A stretch of 64,000 nucleotides of DNA from Takakia lepidozioides (taxonomy: Eukaryota > Streptophyta > Takakiopsida > Takakiales > Takakiaceae): NCBI GenBank assembly GCA_030704615.1, contig CM060731.1, positions 13,330,001-13,394,000 of the forward strand, written 5' to 3'. The position numbers and the translations under genes are program-made. How positions within the stretch are numbered: the first letter of the stretch is position 1; every line of letters begins with the position of its first letter. Under the pieces are notes generated by a model that had not been told where the DNA came from, ran no database searches, and saw nothing but the letters and a program-made list of their open reading frames with translations. Positions 1 through 12,648 of the stretch are shown here, piece by piece.

Positions 1-940
1 ATGGCAGTGCGATCCCCGGCACAGAGACTGTGCAATCGGTTCGTTCTCAGGTTCCTAATGTGTTCTCGAAAGAAAAGGCCTCTCGGTGTATGCAGGACGC
101 AAATAAATCCCCTATCGTCAGCATAACAGTCCTAACAGTGTGGGCGAGCAAACCAGCTTGTCAGCGCTCTTCATATTTTTCTTGTCCTGTCAACAACTAC
201 TGGTGAAGAATTGTGATGTTTGACATGATTCTGCTGGCCCCCCGCTGGCCCTGCGTTGTCCAAGCACACTGTACTTGGTGCTCATTGATGAAATGCGCAG
301 CATGCAACGTCAGCTAGGTTCAACTGATCAGTCAAGACTCGCTTGCGTGCGATCAGGTGTAGATTGCACAGCCAACTTAGACACAGATACTTACTAGTAC
401 CGACCATCGTGGATATGAAAGTATATCATGCCCAGTGTGTTTGAACCCATCAACTTCTGCTAGCCTGATTTGATGATACATGTGAACTCCCAAATAAAAG
501 CAAAAAAAGTACTCATCGTTACGAATAAGTAGCTCATGAGTCTGCCTTGGTGCTGCAAGGAACTGACAAGCAGGAGGCGCCTCAATTCGTAGGAATGCCA
601 GCCCCACCGGTGATAACTTCAGTCTAACCAAGCACCCTGCAGCGATCTGATCAAAGGTAGGAAAAGTTTCTATGGTGAGCTACTGGTCTCGCTACTGGTG
701 TTTCAGGATGATGAGTTTGCAAGTAGCACCGTGATATCAGAGTCTCGAGCGCAGCACGCTACGCTCGAGACTACAACATCATGGTGTTCTCGAAGCTGAT
801 TATCAAGCATGCAGAGTAACGGTATTGATGCTGATGATTTTAAGAATTTACTATATATGGCAAGTTTCTCCCCTCTCCCGAGACTCTCTATGTACCGTGA
901 CGTCCCCAGCTCAGCTACATAATACTTCTCCTGGCCAGTA
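1..940. other. Intergenic, nothing recognised
   Basis: I see no ORF, RNA gene or repeat structure that I can support here. Reading frames are short and look non-coding on both strands. The stretch lies downstream (3' side) of the minus-strand EGY2-like gene. Confidence 0.5.
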
Positions 941-949
941 ATCTTTACT

Positions 950-1297
950 TTGCTTCAACTTGAGGTGAGGAGACATATGGTGGCGTGTGTGTACTGCGCA
1001 CTGATGGAGCCTACACCGAAACTTCTTTACAAGTCAACAGCTAAGCGCAACACACCAAAATATAGGTGGCTGAAGAGGTTCATGGAAGAAAATGGGCTTG
1101 ATGAGAGTGACATCTACGCCCTAAGGCCCAGAGATGGCGCTGCGAAGCGGACGATTCTTCATAAAGAAATTTGGATTCTTTGTCACAATTCTTGGAGAGG
1201 AAAAACTTGCTGTGAACAACGGCTCTGCAGACGAAGACCTGAATTGTTCCATCGAGATGCACGAATTCAGTCAGAGGCAAAGGCAAACAACATTTGA
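950..1297 (+). CDS. Unassigned short ORF, possible exon
   Basis: An open frame of 115 codons. The central part, around residues 35-65 (including PKYRWLKRFMEENGLDESDI), has the composition of real protein: mixed hydrophobic and charged residues and few low-complexity runs. I do not recognise the family. It could be one exon of a gene extending beyond the window or a decayed fragment. No convincing splice partners were found nearby. Frames overlapping on the other strand look like shadows. Confidence 0.25.
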   Translation: MLQLEVRRHMVACVYCALMEPTPKLLYKSTAKRNTPKYRWLKRFMEENGLDESDIYALRPRDGAAKRTILHKEIWILCHNSWRGKTCCEQRLCRRRPELFHRDARIQSEAKANNI

Positions 1298-1299
1298 AG

Positions 1300-2266
1300 A
1301 TCGCGTGTACCAATTCCCTCCAAAACTAAGTGGGGTTCATTTCGAACACTTGGGCGGCCCCATTCGACACTGTACTGAGGTGTTTGGGGCGTTGTGGGTT
1401 CTATCTTTTTCTCACCCTTTTGGTAACAGATTTTGGCTTCTTTATTTAGAAACGCTGGTATGGGATTAAGGCATAAGAACAATCCTAACTGGAGACACTG
1501 TAGGTCGATTAGGAATGAGAAACTTAAATCTCAGATGGTGTTTAGTACTCTTAAGCGCAAGCACTGATGATTGTTAGGATTCTCTTGATTCTCTTGTTAG
1601 GATTGCATTGTTGGGTGCTGCCTTGCCCCTGCTCTTCCTTACTGATTTGGCTCTCGCTGCCTCTACTGTGTTTGCCATCCTTTCCTAGCTCCTTTTCCTG
1701 ATTACTTGGATATAGGCAGTGTCCCTGTTGTAAGCCTTCAAAGCGTCTGTGTGGTTATTTTCTCCAAGCGCCTGTCCCCTGGGAAAAAAAATAAAAAATA
1801 AAATGTAAAAGCAGTGTTATAATGCTTCAAAATCTCTTGAATATCTTGTGTATCTTCATTGTGAAGACTTGATGTTCAATTTGGCTCCTTGGCTAGCATA
1901 TATCATACATCAATTTGCAATCTGGTATTGGATTGAATAAAATTTATTCGCATGGATATTACTATGGTGGTACTGCACAGGAGGTCACACTAGATAGACA
2001 GAAATCCAGAGATTTTACATACTGACAAAAGAAATCCAGTATGGGCCTCTGTCCCTTTTCTCTTAGAAAGGAAGTCAAAGAAAGCCTGCCCTTTCACAAA
2101 AAAAATGCCCTAGAGGTAGTTCTTCACTATCACCAGGACGATAATATTCCTGCAAGCACATAGTGTCCTGTGTAGAGATATGGAATTGAAAGCAGAACAG
2201 GAATCATTGTAGTCCATATCATTGAAGCTTGTTGATGCCTAGGACAATGTGCCAACTTTTCCACGC
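1300..2266. other. 3' flank of EGY2-like gene, no gene seen
   Basis: AT-rich sequence with A-rich runs near 1790-1800 and no coding pattern. It probably holds the 3' UTR and terminator of the minus-strand gene that stops at 2267, but no specific polyadenylation signal can be assigned. Confidence 0.4.
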
Positions 2267-5200
2267 CTATGAGAATGGAACAGGAAATGGGAAATAGACC
2301 AGCAACCCAAGAAGTAAAACAAATACACCAACAGCTGTGTGCTTATCAGTAAGAGGTGTTATTTCGTCAGCTTGAGGTGTAATAGGTCCCCTTTGTAGAA
2401 ACAGAACAAGCACCACCCAATACAAAGATACATCATTGAAGATGCCGGCTAATCCCAAGAGTGCCACAGATACTCCATTTATGCGCGACCATACCTGCCA
2501 GCAGATAAATCAAGAATCACATTCAAGATCCCTTTGGATCAGTTGTCGAAAGGTTCCAACATCTGTGCAGTGGCAGAATATAGTAGGATTTTCTGTATCT
2601 GAAGTGAAAGTCTCCTCTCTCCCAAAACTCCATAACTGGTTTCAGGAGACTTGACAAAAGAAATCACTAGAGTGCAGGTCATTCTGAGAAGTCACTTTTC
2701 ACGGCCAGCTATTACATGTCTGTCGCGTGTTCATGTTCAAGTTAGGGTAGAATGGACCACCTTTCTTCCCCAGAGGGCCTGCGATATGCGTCCCCCATCA
2801 AGCTCGCCAACTGGGATGCTGTTGATGGCATTAATAAGGAGTCCTGACCATGCTGCCAATACCAGTGGGTTCACCACTAGTTGGCCCCCCTCCTTTAAAG
2901 CATCTCCCAGAACTACCTTTGCTGAGGTATTCCACATAACAAAACAGGTTAAGAGTTAGCAGACAGAGAGAGTTGTAGAATGTATGAAGACAAAAAGGGT
3001 GAACAAATATGACTGACTCTATCTAAAATGCTGCCTCAAACCAAAGATGTAAAATCTCTATTCATCGCATGGCCAGATCTGTTCCAGTTCACAATACAAT
3101 AAATGTGCGTTCTGCGAGAGAGATGGATGTGGCTTTAGATGATAGACCCTGTGGCCACTTTGGACAGAGGAATAGCTGGGAACGGGGATGGAGTGCCGAA
3201 AGATGTGGATGGCTACCTCCATTAGTGGGATTGCATGAATGGATAAACTTGGTCCTGCTCTTCCAGAAATTGGAACCAGTGTTTTGTGTATAAAGTAAAA
3301 GAAAGAATTTAATTGCGTATGGAGGAGGCGAAGAAGGCCCATGGGACACACTAGAACTCTACAAAGGAGGAAAACCCAATGACACTGGGAGACAGATTTC
3401 CTCATCAAACTTTCCTTGCCTCTACAACAACAACGAACCCACCTGGAGAGAGAGACAGAAAAAGAACGATGGGAAATTTGAACCTTACCAAGACCACCTA
3501 CAAGAAGAGACTCATGGAAAATAGAAGTAGTGACGAGTATTCCCTGGCCTTCACTGGGAGGTAGCAAAAGGCCCAGTGACACAAGGGAGAGCCCGAGTGC
3601 AGCGCCTGCTAAGGGACCTGCAACAGCCACCTCGAGCAGATCTTGACGCTTTGGCAATATGTTGATTATACGTGTTATCCCTCCGAAAGTTCCAAGCTGT
3701 AGATAGCAACATTTCAAGCAATAACAACATTTAATTTTTTTTTGGAAAGAGACCATTTCACTGCTGTAGAGGCACAGAATATATAACATTCTTACTACTG
3801 CAAGTTAGATGAGGCTGACTCGTGCACTTGATCTAATGTCTGTTTGCCATTTGACACATGATAGTACAACACTTCAAATGTTCATTGCATGGATTTGGGA
3901 TACTGACTTGGCATTTTGAATTGTGAGGATTGTACTGGTTGAGAAGCCTTTGTTTTACCAAACCTGCTTCCACTTGTTTAACAAAGCTGGGATTTTTGGG
4001 ATGATGTACTTTTCCCGCTGTGGCACAGGCAGAGCTCATGAGAGAGCTGCTGAGTCACACTCCTCACCCACTAACAAACAGAAATGAGCATAGTCTTGGG
4101 GCAAGAGAATGCATGAAGACATGACCTAAGTGAACACATTATCATAAGAGACCGGAGACTCAATGTTGAAGAAAGGGTAGCTTGAGCTGCTTGCAGAAGT
4201 CAGCCTGATATGGGCACGATGAAGACGATTCAGCAAACATGAGAAGGAGAGGAAGATAACCTGCCAACTGGGAATGAAATATGGAAAGCTGAGCTTTGCT
4301 CCCACTTTTTGGGCAGCGTAAACATGGCCTGCCTCATGTGCCAAGAGGACTGCCACTGTTACCAGCGCCCCAGATAAGCCATCTGCTAGAAGTGCCGGGT
4401 TTGCAAGGGCAGGACTACAAAGAACCACCAAACTATTAGCAATCTTGCTCTTGCTCAGTTTCAGAGGCTCAACCAAAGCTGCAGCTATGACCCTTCTTGC
4501 ATTCGAGATCTGGATAAGTTCACAAGGTCCAACTACTGCAATCAGCCTTCAGTGACAGTACTGGACCCTAATCCACGCCCCTATTGTCACCCTCTGTCCC
4601 CTAATAACTGGGCCCCATCTACAACAATAGGAGATACATGTATGACGAGAAGAATCTAATAAATAGCCTTTATTGTTTTCTTGCAAAGCGTAGGAACTTG
4701 CAAACTGCGACACAACTAGAATGCACCTTCCCTAGCACCAGAGCTGCAACATGGTGCCGGGATAGACTGCAACGACAATTAACTAAATGGTGTAAGACTG
4801 CTGCCTATAGAAACGATTGCCGAGGATAATCAGGTAAAATTCACTGGGGCTCGGTGGCAACCAATCTTACTACTGGTCAGTCAGTGATGCGAGGTTGAGG
4901 CTCCACCAGTGGTACATGTGGCACACAGTTACCTCCAAATGGGTCTTAGTTCATTTTACCCTGGAAGTCTTGATTACAAACATCCCCCAATGAGAAGCCT
5001 TGTGTTTGTCCTGGCAGATTTGGCTAAGACATGTAAGTACGTACGCCGCAGCATGGTGCCGAGGGTGACTTTGAATTCCTGCTTATTGAGGCCATACATA
5101 GAGGAATAGGTGCCAGCAAGCTTACTACCCCTGGGGTCAGCGTTTGGGCAGTTGCTCTCTACAGAAAAAACTGCCAATTGGCACATTCTCAGGTGTAAGT

Positions 5201-8200
5201 TGGCTAGCTCTAGGTATGTCTGGCTGTGGTGACGGCATGCACAGAGCAGTACCTGTCCAAATTAATCATCCCTCTGGATTCAAATTAGCTTTTGTGCAGA
5301 CGTAGACTTACAGGAAGTTGACTTGCAGGGCAGGGGAGTTGTGGAGGAGGATGGTGAAGACTGTTACAAGCCCAAAGGCTCCTGCTGCAAACCACTCTGG
5401 TACAGCTGCACCCACATGGCCATGCAATATTAATAAGAAAAACCTTCTGTAATGTTTGCTTCCCTATTCAAATAGCTCGCTGAAATGGCTCTAAACTCAA
5501 CCATTTAATAAATGAATTTTGCTCTCCTCTTCAAAGTATTCATTGGTCATAAAAGGTTAACACTGTAACATGATCTGCATCTCTTTCTTTATGTGCACTA
5601 AGGCTACATAATTAGCAAGCTTGAATCGCCATCTTGCTTTGTAGCCTGATGCCCATTCCAATGCTCTGCAAATTTGTGCATATGCAGGAGTCTTAGGGTC
5701 CCTTAAGGGTATGTCATTGCCACATTCACAGAAAACTGTAAGTAGTGCAAAGCAACAATGCTCGTAGTCGTAGAATCCTTCCACTGACCATACAGAAATA
5801 ATTTCTTCCTTCTCTCGCTTCGCCAAGCCACCCTCACCTTCCAGAAGAGACCCCTCTCTCTTGTCCCCTCTGCTGTGTATATATGTATGCCAATTGATAA
5901 TGCTCTACACACTGTTACATCAATATGGGTGAAGAACAATCGAGAAAGAAATCTTACGGGCCGTATCAGGCTCAACAGACTCTTTTGGAACCACAATAGC
6001 CACTGGTCTGTCATCCAAGGGATTTGTCAGCAGGAACAACTTATACTGGTCTGCATATTTATCCTGCAGGTAGCATCAGCGACTACATTATTCCACAACC
6101 TGGTTTATTGCCAGAGTGACAATTGCCGTACAGCATATGACGTGACTACAAAGTCTTGCACACTAAACAACGGCCCATGTCTTTCCTTGGGGGAGACCAT
6201 TGAGTTTTGAGTCCCAAAGGACTTCTCTTAATCTTCTGCAATAAAAAGCAGCTTTAAATTACACTCAGTAAGCGACAGACGTGTAGAGCCTTCAAATGAA
6301 GCTGGTTAACAGTAAAAGATGACCAACAAGAGTTGACATTTAACGATTCCATTGGTCCCAATCCTAAACCTACGAAAATACCGGGCACAGATCAGGCAAC
6401 CATGCTAATAACGAGGGGGAGGAGCCTTTAACTGTCCAAATTAAACCTTGAATGCTCATAACTACATCTGTATCACATCTGCTCTTGATTGCGACCAACA
6501 AACCATAATCCCGTGTGACATAGCTATTTGACTTGCTATTATAGAGACCACCTCCGAAAGGAGACAGTAGCCGCAAGGTGAAGTGATTTTTCTTAACACT
6601 GGCTTCAGCCGAAGTTTTTTTTAATGATAATAAATTTTAACTTGCTAATATTACAGGTTTGCAGTGAAGTAGCAACATAGCAAAACCACCAAGTGTCCAT
6701 ACCCGCAGGCGTTGTGAGAGCTTTGAGTAGGTTTTGGCAGAATCCCCTCGCAGGTTGCCCTTAAAGATCACTCCTCCCTGCTCGCATGTCCAATGCACCA
6801 TCCCATACCATATTATTACAATTTGCAAGAATCCAACAGATCCCAGTGGTTAGGCCACAAGACAACAACAGAAGAACAGTGACAATTCCCAGGTTGCTTG
6901 CTCACCTCGTAGGGTTCCTGACCTGTGACAAAGAACGTATCAAAGCCGAAGACTTGGTTTTGAAGTACATCAAGCACCTCCTTGGGAAGCCTCACCACCT
7001 CACTAGGGGGCTTAAGTCAACACATCCACCAGCCACCCCCATCACCCCATACCCAACATCCCATTACTGCATTAATGCATGGTCAAATCATTTGGGAAAG
7101 ACCAGAGAGTCTAGGCAAGTGAGTGTGCACAAAGTTGTCTCAAAGCTCAAATGTGCCTGGAACATATGCGTCAAGTCAAACATGGTGAAGGTCTAATCAT
7201 GCAACAGTTACATGCACACTGGCATTGGTCTATGAACAGGTCAAAACACATCGGGTCCTGTCAAGGTGAAAGGATTTCCAGCCCAAGGTGAGACCCTACC
7301 AGGTGTCTGACAAGCAGAAGAAATGTGGTCATGAAACATTCTGCCATTTGCTTGCCCAATTATATGGAAATACCCCTGAACACTACAAAACTAAACCGAG
7401 TGTCACAAGATGAGTTACAACCCTTCCTTGCAATTCTATCTTTGGCCCCGAGTCTATAACCAATATAAGGAAGGACAATACTTTCAAATAAAAAGCAGAT
7501 GAAAGAAAAGGGGAATACCTTCATCCCAGGAAGAGGTGACCCACTAGTTAGTTTTTCTTGTTCCTGCCAAAAAATCAAGCTCTGAGACTATACAGTTTTT
7601 GAAACAGGGTAAAAGTTTAACAGTGTAACAATAGGTTGCAGTGAAGGAATAACTTGCCTGCAACGGTAAGTACTTTGGAGAAGATGGATATACAGAGCAA
7701 GCCAACCTCAATGCAACATCTCAATCAACATTCTTCCGATTCTTGCTTAGGATAGGGACAGTCTATTGTGATTTGAAGCTAGAACTCCTGAAATACTGGA
7801 GAATCCTTTGGGTCAATAGGCGAGGAGAAACAAAAGAAAGAACGAACAAAGAAAAGGTACCAGGCCTAAACCCCCGCAAGAAACCTCACACAGAGAAGTT
7901 TTACTAATTTAAGTATGGTTGCCATAGCCTGTCGACAAACTTCAACCTATACGGAAAGAATGAAGAAAGAAAGACACGTTTATAAGGTCCAGAGAGCAAC
8001 CAGGGCTAATGCAAGAACCATTAGTGTGTGTGTATATGTTCGCATGATTAAATGAAACTGTACAGTTCTGTCCACCATTGCATGCCCTGGTTGAAGAGAA
8101 CGTGAATCAAACATACACAGTAAGAAAAGATACCTTGTTCAACCCGGCGTGGCCATTTGGGCCTTGAGCAGAATTATCAATTGCTTCGGCTGCAGTGGAT

Positions 8201-10125
8201 TCAGCAGCATCCTTTCCTACCCCCTCATTTCTGTTAACCCCCTTCTCCTGTATCTCAAAGACATTTCACAACAAGGTCTTTGATGTCATTGTCTGCAACA
8301 AATACAGAAATACAAGAACAAGTAATCAAAGTCAGTTAGCTACAATGAAGGCTATTAAAAGCAACGATCACATTCATTGTGGCAAGCTAAAGTAGAGCCA
8401 AAATCTGCAAATGATACTTCTTTTGTTGTCTCCTAGCTAGGGTAATTCCTGTTGAGTTTTTCAGCCAAAAGGGAGGAAATGGCCAATCCGTGAATGACCA
8501 CACAGTCCATGACCACAAGGCTTTGGCGATTATATGTCCCTGCAACAACTGTCATTATTGCTATGAAAAACAGTTGACAATCTAAGTTCAGCTGAAACTG
8601 CACAAATGGTACTGCAGCATGTACCTGATCATGATCCTCTTCCTTTCCTCCCTCGGATGCTCGGCACGGTAGCCATTTTCTACACATCACGCAATGACAA
8701 TGAGCTGAATTAAGGGATAAATCAGCAGCATTGTCAACTTGTCTGGCCCGAGTACAATGCAACAGAAAACAGTGGGCCTGTAGCAGTGCCTACTCCAACC
8801 TTTCCCCACTGCACTCCAGCCGAATTAGCTGGATACTTTCACTTGGGTTAAAATGACTCTTTAAGGACGTCTGTTTGGCTTGTCCGGTAATACAAGCCTG
8901 CCAGAAGTCATATAAACAATTTGCGTGATGACATCTGTAGATACACTACATTGAGCTCCACCTCAGCTCTTGCCTGCTTGTCTTCCAAATGAGAAGAGTG
9001 GCCAGGGCTTCTAACCACATAGGGAAGGGGCCAGGTGAGGCCACTTCACTTGCTTTAGAGGGTAGGCATACTCAGATTGAAAAGGAAAGAAAAGGCATAA
9101 GGGAAGCCTTTATGCTGCCTTATGCTTGGTGTGGAATGTTGTTGAGAGTAAACACTTGTTTGTGCTATTCTCAAGGAAGACGTTAGGATCTGATCACCAG
9201 CGGCAACCTTGCCATTGCTGACTCCTTTGACAAGAATACACCTTCTGTAACTCTTCAAGCCTACCTTGAAATAGGTAGATGGCTACATGGATTTACTTTG
9301 ACACTATGACCTCCGAGTGGCTCAAGGCTCAACTATGCCTACATTGAGCAATTTGAATTCAAGAAATGCTTCAAATAACCAATCCCCACCTGCTGAGCTA
9401 TGGCTTTTCTCATAGCTGCAATTGACTCCTACAGAGATTCTACCAAAAGTATTCTAGTATGAATATGTGGACGTTTCTACTCTACTTTTGGAAGGACTTA
9501 GGTCGAAGCCTTTCTTGCATATCATGGGACCTCATCAATTGCAAGATTTGTAAGCATCCATATTCACAAGTCTGACTTTTGCAGGAATTGTGCGGTTTCT
9601 ATGTAAATGCTAGCACTTGTCTAATTGGAGGAGCTGGATCATGTCCAGATGTATGATGTCGTCAAAACAGGACTAGATCCAGATGATCTAGGACTGGACA
9701 AGTCTTGACATGAGTACACCATATACTCTCTCTCTCTCTCTCACGCTCTGTCGAATTCCAGGACTCTTCGCATTAATCAGAGCAGAGCAGAACCATACAA
9801 ATCCTTGAAGCAAGCACACATTTTACCATGTTATCAAAGATCCTTCCTCAGTCCATTAGAAGGATACGCGCCACCCAGTACAAGCATAATTTGCTTTCCC
9901 ATGATAGAAAACCAACCTCCTGTCACTCCATTTAACAGCACCATTCACGCGATGAGTTGATGCTGCCAAAAACCGAGAGAGTTCCCAGGGTCTAGAGAAG
10001 GCACTCCGTCTTCCCGACAAGCCATAAAAGCGCTGCTTGTCAGAAGAAACATGTTTAGGGCTGGAGCTCCATAGCGACAAGCTGTGTGACAGAACTGGTC
10101 GAGACGCCAGCACCAATGGACTCAT
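2267..10125 (-). CDS. EGY2: EGY2-like plastid site-2 metalloprotease, multi-exon gene
   Basis: An intramembrane zinc protease of the EGY (S2P, M50) family, expected in plastid membranes. Modelled exons in coding order are 10125-9868, 8247-8134, 7563-7519, 6998-6906, 6777-6703, 6063-5958, 5405-5312, 4414-4261, 3696-3489, 2921-2761 and 2494-2267, with GT-AG borders and matching phases. They total about 511 codons, against roughly 550 for the family, so one short N-terminal exon may be missing. Exon 1 is Ser/Arg-rich like a transit peptide. Family signatures follow in order: the GNLRG motif (exon at 6777), zinc site HEAGH (exon at 4414), and NSIPVGELDGG (exon at 2921), supplying the third metal ligand. 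Several hydrophobic segments surround these motifs, and the protein ends in a hydrophobic helix before FPFPVPFS-stop. No frameshift or stop is seen. EGY2 rather than EGY1 or EGY3 is an inference; HEAGH excludes the inactive EGY3 type. Confidence 0.88.
9868..10125 (-). CDS. EGY2: EGY2-like exon 1: transit peptide region
   Basis: This is the first exon of the EGY2-like gene, 86 codons starting MSPLVLASRPVLSHSL and ending at a CGC|GTATCC donor in phase 0. It is rich in Ser, Arg and Leu with few acidic residues, as chloroplast transit peptides are. An upstream in-frame ATG exists (to 10203), but the start at 10125 gives the cleaner transit-like N-terminus. The link to the next exon (8247) is inferred from phase only. 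A possible extra exon, rich in Glu and Lys and ending CAG|GTACATG near 8630, lies between them but could not be fitted at its 5' side. Confidence 0.6.
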
Positions 10126-10315
10126 TTCTCGACTTAAAACTTGAAATGGACTCCAGAGCTCATATGGAACTACACATTCAAACACCACGCAGTGCACATG
10201 CACAACAATCGCAGGACCGGAAGCTCAAATCTCGAAAGCTGTGGTTCCACTTTCACTCTCAAGCAGACGGTTCTGTACGTCCCGGGGGAAGGACGGGTCC
10301 CGGATAGATACGATT

Positions 10316-10370
10316 GCCACGTGTTGAACTAGAATTCGCCAAACCCACGGTTAATGATCTTAACACGTGC
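10316..10370 (-). promoter_or_regulatory. Two G-box (CACGTG) elements upstream of EGY2-like ATG
   Basis: CACGTG occurs at 10318-10323 (context AACACGTGGC on the minus strand, an ABRE/G-box core) and again at 10364-10369. They lie about 195 and 240 bp upstream of the proposed start codon. G-boxes bind bZIP and bHLH factors and are common in light-regulated plant genes, which fits a plastid protein. Function is inferred from motif and position only. Confidence 0.5.
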
Positions 10371-11169
10371 GCTATTTCTTCGGTCGCTGGATTGTGGCCC
10401 GTGATTTCATAAAGGCGGCGCAAAGGCGGCTATGGCTACCGGACAATGAGAGCTTGAGATCATAGAGCTTGAGATCATAAGAGCTTCCGGGATTTGAAGG
10501 AATCCTTGCCAAGTTTCGCTGGTTAGGACAAACCTGCAAGGTTTCTTAATAAGAGGGAGTTCAGATTGCTCATAGCAGTATGAATTGTGATTACGTAGTT
10601 CAAAGCAGCTCATGCGGGTGGAGCATCAGCAGCTTGCAGAAGTGGGAGGGGGGGAGGGGAGGCACTGGTTCCTGCTAAGATCCTTCTCTCAAGAGCGGTG
10701 TCTGAAGAACAAGCTGCTCGGTGGAGCTTGTATATGCTAATGATTATGTAGGCGAATCATCTCATACCATTCCCTTTTAAATCCCGCACAAAAGATCCTA
10801 GAAGATTCGTCACCACAAAAGCTGGGGTAGCTTAGAGGAAGTACCCGGTGACTCGTGAGCAATCCCATGGCATAACTCATTACACGTCTGGTATATGATG
10901 GCAGAGGAGGCTGTTCAACACTCTTTTTATTTAGGAATGAAAAAGCCTAGTATGTACACTCCAGAGTACAAAAGGAGCAACATTGAACAAATGCTGTCGA
11001 CTGCGTTACAGAAACAGCGAGGAGTGAAGAGATCGAATCAAAGTGCGTTTAAAACCCACACTAGCTCCAAAACCCGTGCAAATAGAAGGCTATGTCTAGG
11101 CTATATAGTGTGCAGCTGATTTGCCCGAAGTGTTCGGCGACCTCTCAGCTCCACACTGACTTGGTACCG

Positions 11170-11390
11170 TCCAGGGCAGCCCATCTGATATTTTCACAGA
11201 AACAACAGAAGATGGCTCCTCGGGTTCGAAGGGGGAGGGAGGCGACACTACTTGGCCGATCTGCTTGGATCGCAGGGCAGCCCATCTGACATTTTCGCAG
11301 AAGCAACAGAAGATGGCTCCTCGGGTTCGAAGGGGGAGGGAGGCGACACTGGACTGGAAGACTTGGCCCGATCTGCTTGGACATCGCACC
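11170..11390. repeat. Tandem duplication, about 103-bp unit, two copies
   Basis: A unit starting CAGGGCAGCCCATCTGA is present at about 11172 and again at about 11274. The copies are nearly identical, including the segment GATGGCTCCTCGGGTTCG. Short ORFs run through both copies in several frames on both strands, and I do not treat these as genes. Confidence 0.85.
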
Positions 11391-11423
11391 TTTCAATTTT
11401 AAAAGGGACCCCGCAACGCATAG

Positions 11424-11714
11424 TTATAGGGTCGACAACCTCATTCCCCCAGTTGGAAAGTAATTGACCACAATGGGCACCCTTGACTTCACCCTTGGAG
11501 GCTGCTCTTTGCTGTTTCTGGCCCTGCTGGGAGGTATGCTCTCACTGTCGGAGGACGTCGGAGCTGGACTTGGGCTAGTGCGTGAAGATCCAAACAGCCT
11601 TGGCAAGCAGCCCAACTGCTTCGTCGAATGGGGATTCGCCATTGCTTCTTCGCCAGAGACTGCGTCAGTCTTCGACGTTGGAGATTCTATGCTGCTCACA
11701 ACACTTATCAACAC
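11424..11714 (-). CDS. Unassigned ORF with KSxxP-VVN(Y/F)FPTGG tail
   Basis: A 96-codon minus-strand frame. It is Ser/Pro-rich through the middle and ends with a basic patch followed by KSRVPIVVNYFPTGG. The same tail, KSSKAPLVVNFFPTGG, occurs in a minus-strand ORF at 30247-30570. Two independent ORFs sharing this segment suggest a real protein-coding exon family rather than chance. I do not recognise the family. Upstream residues are also Ser-rich in both, but alignable similarity appears confined to the C-terminal 20-25 residues. Confidence 0.4.
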   Translation of the reverse strand: MLISVVSSIESPTSKTDAVSGEEAMANPHSTKQLGCLPRLFGSSRTSPSPAPTSSDSESIPPSRARNSKEQPPRVKSRVPIVVNYFPTGGMRLSTL

Positions 11715-12639
11715 GGCGACAGTAGTATTCGTAGAAGTTCGTGGAAGAGAGACCTGTGTATTCTGTGTGCGATCTACCTAGCAAGTCGGAGTGATGAGAA
11801 CATCAAATGCGAGGGAGAAATCTCACAATGGCTAATCCGGAAGCAGATATATTCCAGAGTGTGTGACTTTGATGAGAGAGTTGGCTCTCAAGCGCTACTT
11901 ATAGGGCGAGGTTTGAGACAAGGCTTGTCGATGAAGCTTCCTTCAGATGCTAGGCCCCACCAGACTGGAAGAAGAAAAAGACTTCCTCAACAAGACTCGT
12001 CAAGACTTCCTCGTACCAGTTTTGGGCATTCACTATTTCCAAACCTAACTAATTTTCCAGCTCTTTGACGGTGAGGTAAAAAGAAAGAATGTTTCCGCTT
12101 GTAGACTTTTTCAGTAGCCCCTAAAAACGCTGCCCTAACTTCTGGCCACTGGAAATTACCAGACGCAATACAGCAAGTTTATTTTGGCCTCTCAGTGCCT
12201 GGAAGGAGCAGCTCAAATGACATTGACCATTCGTTTCATGATCTTTCATGGTCTATGTGTAAAGGCCACTTATGGGTATGTGGGGGTCGATGTGGGCTCG
12301 AACCTGCCTCCAACCCACCATAATGGATTATTCCCCAACGCTACTGGGGCCTCTCATCAGGTAGAAATTTCATGTTCAAACGTTCAAACATCCTCCTCCT
12401 CAAATCCGAGAGAGTCAGCAAACAAAATCCATGCTAATTATGTAAGTATTTGTGTGGGCGACACACTTGGTCAGTGAGCTCAGGCTCACTGGCCCCTGGG
12501 AGTTCCGCAAATTTGAGTACCTATGCTGGATTTTCAAACGCTTTTGACCATGGGCTCACACTCAGAGGTCAGGCGTGCAGCTAGTACCAGGCAATGAATG
12601 CTGGGATATTCTAGGTCATAATGTCAGATGCCAGCCTCT

Positions 12640-12648
12640 AATAAAGGA
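12640..12648. repeat. Left 9-bp target site duplication of giant MULE
   Basis: AATAAAGGA lies immediately outside the left terminal inverted repeat. The same nine bases occur at 27607-27615 just outside the right terminus. A perfect 9-bp duplication is the usual length for Mutator-like elements. Confidence 0.93.

Noticed and set aside
12285-12340. Possible tRNA or SINE (B-box GGTTCGAGCCC on the minus strand)
   Set aside because: A B-box is present, but no convincing A-box at the right spacing, cloverleaf or tail could be drawn.
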